Assembly (NCBI GenBank): GCA_937907425.1
Contig: CALCIE010000087.1
Location: 1 to 64,000 of the forward strand
From: ZC4RG42 sp003242425
Lineage (GTDB): Bacteria; Pseudomonadota; Gammaproteobacteria; Burkholderiales; SG8-39
Length of the DNA stretch: 64,000 nt
Direction of reading: 5' to 3'
Positions 50,698-58,804 of the stretch are shown here, one piece after another. Under the pieces are notes generated by a model. It was not told where the DNA came from. It made no database searches and saw only the letters and a list, made by a program, of their open reading frames with translations. The position numbers were made by a program, and so were the translations under genes. The stretch's first letter is position 1, and each line of letters starts with the position of its first letter.

Positions 50698-51852
50698 TCA
50701 GCCTCGCTTCGCGCCGGCGCGCTCTGCCGCTGCGGGCACCCCGCCCGTCTGCGGCGTGACGAGGCTTCCCGGACGCACCCGTTGCAGACCGTTCACGACG
50801 ATCCGCTCGCCCGGCTGCAGGCCCCGCTCGATCACGCGTTCGTGCGCGAGCAGCGGACCGAGCTTCACTTCGCGATAGGTGGCCTTGTTGTCTTCGTCCA
50901 CCACCATTACGAACTTGCGGTCCTGGTCGGTTCCGATGGCGCGGTCAGGTACCACCACCGCCTCGCGCGCCTGCGATTCGTCGGCGAGCTTTACGCGCGC
51001 GTAAAGGCCCGGCGTTAGCGAACCGTCGCTGTTGTCCAGCAAGGCCCGCATGCGCACCGTGCCCGTGGTGGGATCGACCTGGTTGTCGACGAACACCAGC
51101 TCGCCCTTGCGCGGGAAGCCCTCTTCGTTGGCAAGGCCGATGTACACCGGCATGCGCTTGCCAGGCTTGTTGAGGCCGTATTCCAGATAGACGCGCTCGT
51201 CGACTTCGAACTCGGCATAGATGGGCGTGATCGCGACGATGGTCGTGAGCAGCGGCGGGTCGGGAATCTCGCCCTGCACCAGATTGCCCGCGGTGATTTC
51301 GATGCGCCCGACGCGGCCGTCGATGGGCGCGACGATGCGTGTGTACGCGAGGTCAAGCCGCAGGCGATTGGCCTGCGCCTGCGCAGCACGCAACGCGGCA
51401 AGCGCGTCGTCCACGGCGCTGGCGCGCTGATCGAGCTCCTGACGCGAGGTGGCGTTGACCTTCACGAGCTGTTCGCTGCGCGCCAGTTCCTTGCGCGCCA
51501 GTTCCAGTCGCGTCTTCGCCGCAGCCACTTCCGCCTCGGCGCGCGCCATGTTCGCTTCGAAGGGACGCGGATCGATGATTATGAGCACGTCGCCCTTCCT
51601 GACCATCTCGCCCTGCTTGAAGCGCACTTCCTCGATGTAACCGGTCACGCGCGCGCGCACTTCGACCGACTCGACCGCCGCCAGGCGGCCCGTGAAGACG
51701 TCGCTGCGCACCACCGTGCGTGCTTCGGCGGAGGCCACCGTCACGGGCGGAGGCGGCGGCGCATCCGTTTGGGCTTGCGACGCGGCATCGCTGCAGGCTT
51801 GCAGCAGCAACAGGGTCGCGATGGAGATCGATATTCCGTAAGCGGTGGGCAT
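50698..51852 (-). CDS. RND periplasmic adaptor protein (CeoA/BpeE/MexE type)
   Basis: The 384-residue membrane-fusion protein has a lipoprotein-like signal (ATLLLLQACSDAAS, Cys20), a proline-rich linker, the lipoyl halves VEVRARVTGYIEEVRFKQGEMVRKGDVLIIID and LAYTRIVAPIDGRVGRIEITAGN, the alpha-hairpin between them, and a beta-barrel/membrane-proximal end with PGLYARVKLADES. It bridges the RND pump to the outer-membrane channel. VVNGLQRVRPGSLV is characteristic of the MexE/BpeE branch. It follows the LlpE-type gene after 9 bases. Confidence 0.94.
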   Translation of the reverse strand: MPTAYGISISIATLLLLQACSDAASQAQTDAPPPPPVTVASAEARTVVRSDVFTGRLAAVESVEVRARVTGYIEEVRFKQGEMVRKGDVLIIIDPRPFEANMARAEAEVAAAKTRLELARKELARSEQLVKVNATSRQELDQRASAVDDALAALRAAQAQANRLRLDLAYTRIVAPIDGRVGRIEITAGNLVQGEIPDPPLLTTIVAITPIYAEFEVDERVYLEYGLNKPGKRMPVYIGLANEEGFPRKGELVFVDNQVDPTTGTVRMRALLDNSDGSLTPGLYARVKLADESQAREAVVVPDRAIGTDQDRKFVMVVDEDNKATYREVKLGPLLAHERVIERGLQPGERIVVNGLQRVRPGSLVTPQTGGVPAAAERAGAKRG

Positions 51853-51861
51853 CGCTGGGCT

Positions 51862-52668
51862 CTATATGGTGGAGGATGAAGGACGCGCACTGCCGCGCGC
51901 GGGTGCGAGCAGCGGCAAGAGGAAATCGCCGATCGCCTGCCAGGTCTGTTCGGACCAGCCCGGCGTCGCGAGCTGGACCACCTGCGCCGTGACCCCGGCG
52001 GCGCGCAGTCGCTCGGCGTAATCCCGGGTTTCGTCGCGCATGGGATCATCGGGCGCGGTGAGGAGGAGCGCGGGCGGCAGGCCTTGCAGACGCGTGCACA
52101 AGATCGGTGCGGCGTAGGGATGCAGACGATCGGCCGCGTGCTGGAGATAGCTCTGATAGCCCTCGCCGCACGCGCGCGATTCCGCCTCCGCCTCGCGCAT
52201 GGAACATGAACCCAGGCTGGGATCGAGCATGGGCGAGCACAGCACCTGCGCCTTGACGCAGGGACCGCCGCGGTCGCGCGCCATCATGGCGGCGACGGCT
52301 GCGAGGTTGCCGCCCGCCTCCGCACCGATGAGCGCGATGCGGCGCGCATTCCACAGTCCGCGCCCGGCGTTGTCGTGCACCCAACGCAGCGCGGCATAGG
52401 CATCTTCCGCCGCCGCGGGGAAAGGCCGTTCGGCCGCGAGGCTGTAAAAAGGTGTGACCGTCGCCACACCGAAACGCGCGGTGAGCATGCGCGCGACCGT
52501 CTCGCTTTCCTCCGGCGCATCGACAACGAAGCGTCCCGGGTGAAAATAGAGCACGACCGGCGGCGTCGACCCTTCGGGCCGGTGCACCCGCATGCGCAGC
52601 GTATGCCCGCAACTGAGACAGGTGCTTTCGTGCACAGCCGTATTCGGGGAGGGAAGCGGCGGGGCCAT
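51862..52668 (-). CDS. llpE: LlpE-type alpha/beta hydrolase lacking catalytic residues
   Basis: The 268-residue protein has the hormone-sensitive-lipase fold: VVLYFHPGRFVVD, VATVTPFYSLAAERPFPAAAEDAYAALRWV, RIALIGAEAGGNLAAVAAM and LLTAPDDPMRDETRDYAERLRAAGV. The sites that should be catalytic are changed. HGGG is HPGR, the nucleophile elbow GDSAGG is GAEAGG (Ser to Glu), and the histidine motif HGF is replaced by PGWSEQ. Only the aspartate remains. It is therefore probably a pseudoenzyme, perhaps ligand-binding. Its place first in the llpE-adaptor-pump-channel order, with a divergent LysR gene, matches the ceo/bpe operons of Burkholderia, where llpE is of unknown function. Confidence 0.85.
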   Translation of the reverse strand: MAPPLPSPNTAVHESTCLSCGHTLRMRVHRPEGSTPPVVLYFHPGRFVVDAPEESETVARMLTARFGVATVTPFYSLAAERPFPAAAEDAYAALRWVHDNAGRGLWNARRIALIGAEAGGNLAAVAAMMARDRGGPCVKAQVLCSPMLDPSLGSCSMREAEAESRACGEGYQSYLQHAADRLHPYAAPILCTRLQGLPPALLLTAPDDPMRDETRDYAERLRAAGVTAQVVQLATPGWSEQTWQAIGDFLLPLLAPARGSARPSSSTI

Positions 52669-52697
52669 GGTCCGAGCGAAGGTGAAAACGTGGCGGC

Positions 52698-52725
52698 ATC
52701 ATATTCACCCGCTTCCGGGCGACAA
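52698..52725 (-). promoter_or_regulatory. Putative llpE efflux-operon promoter
   Basis: On the minus strand TTGTCG (forward 52720-52725) and TATGAT (forward 52698-52703) are 16 bases apart, matching four and five of six consensus bases. Transcription would start about 23 bases before the llpE ATG. Confidence 0.5.
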
Positions 52726-52747
52726 AGCCGTTAAGATGGAAAGCAGC

Positions 52748-52763
52748 GTTCAGCTTCCCGAAC
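52748..52763. promoter_or_regulatory. Candidate LysR-type binding box
   Basis: GTTCAGCTTCCCGAAC has inverted arms GTTC/GAAC and fits T-N11-A, the LysR box. Its centre is about 64 bases upstream of the predicted llpE start point, the usual activation distance, and 20 bases before the LysR start codon, where it could also repress the regulator. Confidence 0.5.
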
Positions 52764-52776
52764 AATGAGGGGCACC

Positions 52777-53730
52777 ATGGACCGGCTTCAAGCAATGGAA
52801 GCCTTCGTGCACGTCGTGCAGACCGGCAGTTTCACGCGCGCGGCCGACCGGCTTCGTCTCCCCAAGGCGACAGTTACCACGTGGATACAGAACCTCGAAT
52901 CGCGCCTGCGCGTGAAGCTGCTCAACCGGACCACGCGCAAGGTGAGCGTCACCGCCGACGGCGCCGCGTACTACGAACGCTGTATCCGCATCCTTAACGA
53001 GGTCGAGGAAACCGAACAGCTTCTGACACGCACGACGGCCTCCCCTCAAGGCCGGCTGCGCATCGACGTGCCGGTTTCTTTCGGGCGCTATATCCTCATG
53101 CCGGCATTGCCGGACTTCTTCAGACGCTATCCCGACATCCGTCTCGAAGTCGGCTGCAGCGACCGGCCGGTCGATCTCGTCGATGAAGGCGTGGACTGCG
53201 TGGTGCGCGGCGGCGACGTACACGATATCTCGCTCGTTGCAAGGCGCATCGCCACCTTGCGCTTCGTCACTTGCGCGCACCGGGATTACATCGCCCAGTA
53301 CGGCCGGCCCGAACATCCGCACGATCTGCTCGCGCATCGCTGCATCAGTTATTTCTCGGGCAAGACGGGCAAGGTCTTCAACTGGGACTTCAGCAGAAAG
53401 GGCGAACGCATCGAACTCGATGTGCAGGCCTATCTGTCGGTGAACGACAGCGATGCCTATCTCGCCGCCGGGCTCGCTGGACTGGGCATCATGCAGGTGC
53501 CGCTGATCAAGGTGCAGCACGCGCTCGACAAGGGCCTGCTGGTGCGCGTGCTGCCGGAGTGGGAAAGCGATCCCCTGCCGGTCTACGTGATGTATCCGCC
53601 CAACCGTCATCTGTCGGCCAAGGTGCGTGTCTTCGTCGACTGGGTGGCGGCGCTTTGCGAAGGGCGCGATCAGATTCCCCTGCTGGACGAGCAGCTCGGC
53701 CTGCTGCAGCATCACGAACGCGCCGCCTGA
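52777..53730 (+). CDS. LysR-type regulator of the efflux operon (CeoR/BpeT-like)
   Basis: The 317-residue protein has the N-terminal winged helix MDRLQAMEAFVHVVQTGSFTRAADRLRLPKATVTTWIQNLESRLRVKLLNRTTRKVSVT and a LysR effector domain (LRIDVPVSFGRYILMPALPDFFRRYPDIRLEVGC, ELDVQAYLSVNDSDAYLAAGLAGLGIMQVP). Its divergence from the llpE operon matches CeoR/BpeT, which activate efflux in response to salicylate-like or co-inducer molecules. ATG 52777 is preferred to ATG 52765 because GAGGGG precedes it and LysR proteins commonly start at the helix. The effector here is unknown. Confidence 0.92.
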   Translation: MDRLQAMEAFVHVVQTGSFTRAADRLRLPKATVTTWIQNLESRLRVKLLNRTTRKVSVTADGAAYYERCIRILNEVEETEQLLTRTTASPQGRLRIDVPVSFGRYILMPALPDFFRRYPDIRLEVGCSDRPVDLVDEGVDCVVRGGDVHDISLVARRIATLRFVTCAHRDYIAQYGRPEHPHDLLAHRCISYFSGKTGKVFNWDFSRKGERIELDVQAYLSVNDSDAYLAAGLAGLGIMQVPLIKVQHALDKGLLVRVLPEWESDPLPVYVMYPPNRHLSAKVRVFVDWVAALCEGRDQIPLLDEQLGLLQHHERAA

Positions 53731-53743
53731 AGCGGCGGCATCG

Positions 53744-55351
53744 GTGGAACGGACTTTGCGCTACGACGCACTCATCATCGGCGGCGGCCACAACGGTCTC
53801 ACCTGCGCCTGCTATCTCGCGGGCGCAGGGCTGCGCGTACGCGTGCTTGAGCGCAGGCACGTCGTCGGCGGCGCCGCGGTGACGGAGGAATTCCATCCGG
53901 GTTTCCGCAACTCGGTTGCGAGTTATACCGTGAGCCTGCTGCATCCCAAGGTGATCCGCGACCTGCGCCTGGCGGCACATGGCCTGCGTATCGTCGAACG
54001 GCCCTATTCCAACTTCCTGCCGCTAGACAATGGCGACTGCCTGCAAGTGGGCGGCGGACTGGAAGCGACGCAGCGCGAGGTCGCGCGCTTCTCCGCCCGC
54101 GACGCCGAACGCCTGCCGGACTATTACCGGACGATCGAACGCGTCGCCGACGTGCTGCGCGAGCTGGTGTTGCAGACGCCGCCCGATGCGGGCGGCGGCG
54201 TGCAGGATCTGCTCGAAGCCTTGCGGCTCGGCCTGCGGCTGCGCAAGCTGGACATGCCGGCGCGGCGCGACCTGCTCGATCTGTTCACCAAGAGCGCGGG
54301 CGAGCTGCTCGACTGGTGGTTCGAATCCGATCCCATCAAGGCGGCCTTCGGCTTCGACGCCGTGGTGGGCAATTTCGCCAGCCCCTACACTCCCGGCTCG
54401 GCCTACGTGCTGCTGCATCACTGCTTCGGCGAAGTGAACGGCAAGCGCGGCGTCTGGGGCCATGCCGTCGGCGGCATGGGCGCCATCACCCAGGCGATGG
54501 CGGCCGAGGCGCGCGCACGCGGCGTGGAGATCAGCACCGATTCGGCCGTCGCGCAGGTGCGCACCCGCAACCGCCGCGCCACCGGCGTCGTGCTGGAGGA
54601 CGGCAGCGAACTGGAAGCGCGGGTGGTGGTGGCGAACGTCAATCCCAGGCTGCTGTTCCTGCGCATGCTGGAACCCGGAACGCTGGACGAGGACTTCCGC
54701 CGGCGCATCGAACGCTGGAAATGCGCGTCCGGCAGTTTCCGCATGAACGTGGCGCTGTCGCAACTGCCCGACTTCGTCGCCAGGCCCGGCACGCATGCGC
54801 AGCCGCACCATTCGACGGGCATCATCATGGCACCCTCGCTCGCCTACATGGACCGCGCCTACGAGGACGCCCGCCGCGACGGCTGGTCGCGCGCGCCGAT
54901 CGTCGAAATGCTCATCCCCAGCACCGTCGATCCCGGCCTCGCGCCCGAAGGCATGCACGTTGCCAGCCTGTTCTGCCAGCAATTCAGTCCGACTCTGCCG
55001 GACGGCCGCAGCTGGGACGAGGAACGCGAAAAGGCCGCCGATCTGGTGATCGACACGGTCAGCCGCTACGCCCCGAACTTCAAGTCCGCCGTCATCGCCC
55101 GCCAGATCCTCTCGCCCCTCGACCTGGAACGCGAATTCGGTCTCGTCGGCGGCGACATCTTTCACGGTGCGCTGTCGCTCGATCAGCTCTATTCGGCACG
55201 GCCGGTGCTAGGTCATGCAAACTACCGCACTCCGGTCCGGGCCCTATACCTGTGCGGCGCCGGGGCCCACCCCGGTGGCGGCGTCACGGGCGTGCCCGGC
55301 CACAACGCTGCACGCGAGATCCTCAAGGACTGGCGCAAGCGCAAAGTCTGA
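53744..55351 (+). CDS. PYROXD2-like FAD-dependent oxidoreductase
   Basis: The 535-residue protein starts LRYDALIIGGGHNGLTCACYLAGAGLRVRVLERRHVVGGAAVTEE, the dinucleotide-binding motif of phytoene-desaturase-like oxidoreductases, and ends with LYLCGAGAHPGGGVTGVPGHNAAREIL, the family C-terminal FAD site. The length and ATGVVLEDGSELEARVVVANVNPRL fit the PYROXD2 group, whose substrates are uncertain; carotenoid desaturation is unlikely without crtB nearby. GTG 53744, preceded by GGCGGC, was taken as start; TTG 53756 is an alternative. It is 13 bases past the LysR gene and followed by an APC permease. Confidence 0.88.
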   Translation: MERTLRYDALIIGGGHNGLTCACYLAGAGLRVRVLERRHVVGGAAVTEEFHPGFRNSVASYTVSLLHPKVIRDLRLAAHGLRIVERPYSNFLPLDNGDCLQVGGGLEATQREVARFSARDAERLPDYYRTIERVADVLRELVLQTPPDAGGGVQDLLEALRLGLRLRKLDMPARRDLLDLFTKSAGELLDWWFESDPIKAAFGFDAVVGNFASPYTPGSAYVLLHHCFGEVNGKRGVWGHAVGGMGAITQAMAAEARARGVEISTDSAVAQVRTRNRRATGVVLEDGSELEARVVVANVNPRLLFLRMLEPGTLDEDFRRRIERWKCASGSFRMNVALSQLPDFVARPGTHAQPHHSTGIIMAPSLAYMDRAYEDARRDGWSRAPIVEMLIPSTVDPGLAPEGMHVASLFCQQFSPTLPDGRSWDEEREKAADLVIDTVSRYAPNFKSAVIARQILSPLDLEREFGLVGGDIFHGALSLDQLYSARPVLGHANYRTPVRALYLCGAGAHPGGGVTGVPGHNAAREILKDWRKRKV

Positions 55352-55385
55352 ACACTTGAACCCGTTAGAGAAGAAGAACACCAAT

Positions 55386-56762
55386 ATGCAGCAACCCCTG
55401 TCACCGGAACAGCAAAGCGCAAGACGCGAAGGGGCACCCCAACCGGCGCTGTCGATGTTCGACGCGACCGCGCTCATTGTCGGACTGGTGATCGGCGCCG
55501 GCATCTTCCGCCTGCCCTCGCTCGTGGCCGCCAACACGGCGAACGAATGGGTGTTCTACGGCGTCTGGCTGGCGGGCGGGCTGATCTCGCTCATCGGCGC
55601 GCTCTGCTACGCGGAGCTGGCCACCACCTATCCCAACGCCGGCGGCGATTACTACTTCCTGCAGCGCGCCTTCGGCCGCCACTTCTCCTTCCTGTTCGCC
55701 TGGGCGCGCATCGCCGTCATCACCACCGGCTCGATCGCGGTGCTCGGCTATACCTTCGGCGATTACGCCTCCAACCTGCTGCACCTCGGCCCCTCGTCCT
55801 CCGCCATCTACGCGGCGCTGGCGGTGCTGGCGTTGACCGCGGTGAACGTCGCCGGCATCCGGGGCACGAGCGGCACCCAGAACGTGCTGACAACGGTGGA
55901 AGTCTTCGGGCTGATCGCGGTCACCGTCACCGGCGTGCTGCTGCTTGCGCCGGATCAGACCGCGGCCGCGGCCTCCGCCGCGCCTGCCGAACCCAGGCCG
56001 TGGACGGCGGGACTGCCGCTCGCGATCCTGTTCGTGCTGTTCACCTACGGCGGCTGGAACGAAGGCGCCTACATTTCCGCGGAATTGAAGGACCGCCGCT
56101 CGATAGTGCGCGCGCTGGTGCTGAGCATCGCGACCGTGACCGTGCTCTACCTGCTCATCAACCACGCCTACGTGCGCGTGCTGGGACTGGAAGGAATGGC
56201 GGCGAGCGAGACGGTCGCCTCCGACGTGCTGGGCCGCTATTTCGGCGACCTCGGCGCCAAGGTGTTCAGTTTCATCGTCGCGGTCTCGGCGCTGACCTCG
56301 ATCAACGCCACCATCGCGGTGGGCGCGCGCTCGAACTATGCGCTCGGCCGCGACTGGCCCATCTTCCGCTGGCTCGGCCACTGGGACCAGCGCGCCGACG
56401 CGCCGCGCAACGCGCTCTACGTGCAAGGGGGAGTCGCGCTGGCGCTTGTCATCGTCGGCGCCTTCGGCGGCCAGATCGAGACCATGGTGGACTACACCAT
56501 GCCGGTATTCTGGTTCTTCTTCATGATGACGGGCGTCGGCCTGTTCGTGCTGCGGTACAAGGACCCGCATACGCCGCGGCCGTTCAAAGTGCCGCTGTAT
56601 CCCCTGACGCCGCTCGTCTTCGTCGCCACCTGCGCCTATCTGCTCTACTCCAGCCTCGCCTACGTCGGGGGCGGTGCGCAGCTCGGCGCGGGCGTACTCA
56701 TCGCCGGTGCGCTGTTGCTGCTGTTCAACATGCGCAGGACCAAGACCCAGCCGGCGCAATAG
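55386..56762 (+). CDS. APC-family amino-acid permease
   Basis: The 458-residue protein has about 12 helices. The substrate loop of helix 1 reads FDATALIVGLVIGAGIFRLPSLVA (G-x-G-I-F), and TYPNAGGDYYFLQRAFGRHFSFLFAWARI and ILFVLFTYGGWNEGAYISAELKD are APC-type motifs. Such transporters take up or exchange amino acids or polyamines in the inner membrane. Specificity is unclear. ATG 55386 is preceded by GAGAAGAA. It is in series with the PYROXD2-like gene 34 bases upstream and the exported methyltransferase-like gene 23 bases downstream. Confidence 0.9.
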   Translation: MQQPLSPEQQSARREGAPQPALSMFDATALIVGLVIGAGIFRLPSLVAANTANEWVFYGVWLAGGLISLIGALCYAELATTYPNAGGDYYFLQRAFGRHFSFLFAWARIAVITTGSIAVLGYTFGDYASNLLHLGPSSSAIYAALAVLALTAVNVAGIRGTSGTQNVLTTVEVFGLIAVTVTGVLLLAPDQTAAAASAAPAEPRPWTAGLPLAILFVLFTYGGWNEGAYISAELKDRRSIVRALVLSIATVTVLYLLINHAYVRVLGLEGMAASETVASDVLGRYFGDLGAKVFSFIVAVSALTSINATIAVGARSNYALGRDWPIFRWLGHWDQRADAPRNALYVQGGVALALVIVGAFGGQIETMVDYTMPVFWFFFMMTGVGLFVLRYKDPHTPRPFKVPLYPLTPLVFVATCAYLLYSSLAYVGGGAQLGAGVLIAGALLLLFNMRRTKTQPAQ

Positions 56763-56785
56763 TTTCTTCAACGAGGAGGAGCCTC

Positions 56786-57337
56786 ATGGATCGTCGTCGT
56801 TTTCTTGCGGTGATGTCTGCCGGTGCGGTCGGCCTCTGGACTGCAAGACCGGTGTCGGCGGATGAAGGCCCGAACTACTGGTCGCTGGACGTGCCCTTCG
56901 TACCGACGCGGGAAGAGGTGGTGGAAGAGATGCTGCGCGTCGCGGGAACCGGTTCGAACGACATCGTCTACGATCTGGGCTGCGGCGACGGACGCATCCC
57001 CATCATCGCGGCCGCCAAATTCGGGGCGCGCGGCGTGGGCATCGACATCGATCCGGAACGCATCAGGGAAGCCAACGAGAACGCGCGTGCGGCCAAGGTG
57101 ACCGACCGCGTGCGCTTCATCCGGCAGGATCTGTTCAAGGCCGACATCAGCGAGGCCACGGTGGTGACGCTCTATCTGCTGCCCGAAGTGAACCGGCGTC
57201 TGAAACCGAAGCTGCTCAAGGAACTCAAACCCGGCACGCGCATCGTCTCGCACGACTTCAGCATGGGCGCGGACTGGCCGCCGGAGCGCACCGTGAAGCT
57301 GGGCGGCGACACCATCTATTTCTGGCGTATTCCCTGA
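56786..57337 (+). CDS. Exported class I SAM-methyltransferase-like protein
   Basis: The 183-residue protein begins MDRRRFLAVMSAGAVGLWTARPVSAD, a twin-arginine-like signal with cleavage near VSA. The remainder is a Rossmann methyltransferase: PTREEVVEEMLRVAG, NDIVYDLGCGDGRIPIIAAAKFGARGVGIDIDPERIREANENARAAKV and RFIRQDLFKADI-SEATVVTLYLLPEVNRRLKPKLLKELKPGTRIVSHDF. SAM is not known in the periplasm, so export of an intact SAM-binding protein is odd. Related proteins with signal peptides exist in soil bacteria, function unknown. A GAGGAGGAG ribosome site precedes ATG 56786; the 6PGDH gene follows 12 bases later. Confidence 0.85.
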   Translation: MDRRRFLAVMSAGAVGLWTARPVSADEGPNYWSLDVPFVPTREEVVEEMLRVAGTGSNDIVYDLGCGDGRIPIIAAAKFGARGVGIDIDPERIREANENARAAKVTDRVRFIRQDLFKADISEATVVTLYLLPEVNRRLKPKLLKELKPGTRIVSHDFSMGADWPPERTVKLGGDTIYFWRIP

Positions 57338-57349
57338 ACGGAGTGATCG

Positions 57350-58258
57350 ATGAAGTTGGGTCTGATCGGACTGGGACGCATGGGCGCCAACATGGCGCGG
57401 CGTCTGGCGCGCGGCGGCGTCGAGGTGGTGGGTTACGACCTCAGTCCCGAAGCGCGCGCAGCGCTGAACACCGAGCCGAAGGTGCAGACGGTCGACGCCC
57501 TCGAGGCGTTGGTCGCCGGACTGCCCGCACCACGGGTGCTGTGGCTCATGCTGCCCGCCGGCCCGGTCACGCAGCAAGCCATCGACCGTCTGGCGGAGCT
57601 CGCCAGCCCCGGTGACCTGATCGTCGACGGCGGCAACGCCTACTATAAGGACTCGATGCGGCGTGCCGAAGCGCTCAAACAGCGCGGCATCGCTTTCGTC
57701 GACGCCGGCGTATCCGGCGGCGTATGGGGGCTGGAGAACGGCTACACGCTCACGCTGGGCGGCGATGCCCAGGCTGTCGCCGAACTGGAGCCCTTCGTGC
57801 GCATTCTCGCACCCGCACCCGACCGCGGCTGGCTGCATTGCGGCCCCTCGGGCAGCGGACACTTCGTCAAGATGGTGCACAACGGTATCGAGTACGGCGC
57901 GATGCAGGCTTACGCCGAAGGCTTCGCGCTGCTCGCCGCCAAATCGGAATTCCAGCTCGACGTCGCCGCCATCGCCGAGACCTGGCGGCATGGCAGTGTG
58001 ATCCGTTCCTGGCTGCTCGATCTCACCGCGCAGGCACTGGCGCAGAAGCCCGATCTGGACAGCATCGCACCCGTGGTGGGCGATTCGGGCGAAGGGCGCT
58101 GGACGGCGCTGGAAGGCGTGGAGCTCGGCATCCCCACGCCGGTGATGAGCCTGGCGCTGATGATGCGCTTCGCCACCCAGGGCAAGAACGATTATCCGGC
58201 CAAGCTGCTCGCCCTCATGCGCAACGCCTTCGGCGGGCACGCGATCGCCAAACGCTGA
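57350..58258 (+). CDS. gnd: 6-Phosphogluconate dehydrogenase, short NAD-type
   Basis: The 302-residue protein has the nucleotide loop MKLGLIGLGRMGANMARRLARGG and catalytic motifs IVDGGNAYYKDSMRRA, FVDAGVSGGVWGLENGYTLTLGG and GSGHFVKMVHNGIEYGAMQAYAEG. It is the short form (about 300 residues) lacking the second C-terminal domain of the classical 468-residue enzyme, typical of NAD-preferring GndA. It oxidises 6-phosphogluconate to ribulose-5-phosphate. The gluconokinase gene downstream supplies its substrate. An AACGGAGTG site precedes ATG 57350. Confidence 0.93.
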   Translation: MKLGLIGLGRMGANMARRLARGGVEVVGYDLSPEARAALNTEPKVQTVDALEALVAGLPAPRVLWLMLPAGPVTQQAIDRLAELASPGDLIVDGGNAYYKDSMRRAEALKQRGIAFVDAGVSGGVWGLENGYTLTLGGDAQAVAELEPFVRILAPAPDRGWLHCGPSGSGHFVKMVHNGIEYGAMQAYAEGFALLAAKSEFQLDVAAIAETWRHGSVIRSWLLDLTAQALAQKPDLDSIAPVVGDSGEGRWTALEGVELGIPTPVMSLALMMRFATQGKNDYPAKLLALMRNAFGGHAIAKR

Positions 58259-58275
58259 AGAACCCGGCGCAGCCG

Positions 58276-58773
58276 ATGATCGTGGTCCTCATGGGCGTCT
58301 CGGGCGCGGGCAAGACCACGATCGGGAAGCTGCTCGCCGGACGCCTGGGCGCACATTTCCTCGACGCCGACGATTTTCATCCCCAGGCGAACGTCGCCAA
58401 GATGCGCGCCGGACAGCCCCTGGACGACGCGGACCGCGCGCCCTGGCTGGACCGGCTCAACGAAGCGCTGCGCCGATACCGCGACCGCGCGGAAAGCGTA
58501 GTGCTCGCCTGCTCCGCCTTGAAACGCAGCTACCGCCGGCGGCTGCTGGCAGGATTGCCGGAGGCGCAGTTGGTGTATCTGCGCGGCGGCAAGGCCCTGC
58601 TCGCCGCGCGGCTGGCACAGCGCGAAGGACATTTCATGCCGCCCGCGCTGCTCGATTCGCAGTTCGCCGCGCTGGAAGAACCGTGCCGGGCGATCACGGT
58701 CGACGTGGACGGCACGCCCGAAGGCGCGACCGAGCGCATCTGCGCGGCGCTCAAACGAAAAGGCACGCCCTGA
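58276..58773 (+). CDS. gntK: Gluconokinase
   Basis: The 165-residue protein is a GntK-type kinase. MIVVLMGVSGAGKTTIGKLLAGRLGAHFLDADDFHPQANVAKMRAGQPLDDADRAPWL holds the P-loop (GVSGAGKTT) and the DFHP and PLDDADR motifs, and SVVLACSALKRSYRRRL with GHFMPPALLDSQFAALEEP completes the fold. It phosphorylates gluconate to 6-phosphogluconate. It starts 17 bases after gnd, forming a gluconate shunt; no gluconate permease is present in the window. A convergent terminator lies at its 3' end. Confidence 0.94.
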   Translation: MIVVLMGVSGAGKTTIGKLLAGRLGAHFLDADDFHPQANVAKMRAGQPLDDADRAPWLDRLNEALRRYRDRAESVVLACSALKRSYRRRLLAGLPEAQLVYLRGGKALLAARLAQREGHFMPPALLDSQFAALEEPCRAITVDVDGTPEGATERICAALKRKGTP

Positions 58774-58784
58774 AGGCGTGCCTT
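58760..58784 (-). terminator. Terminator between gntK and the aldolase gene
   Basis: A perfect 10-base stem AAGGCACGCC/GGCGTGCCTT with a 5-base loop spans the gntK stop. On the minus strand it is followed by TTCGTTTG after TT from the stem, so it best serves the minus-strand aldolase; it may also end gntK transcripts. Confidence 0.65.
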
Positions 58785-58804
58785 CGCGACCGCGACGGGT
58801 TCGC

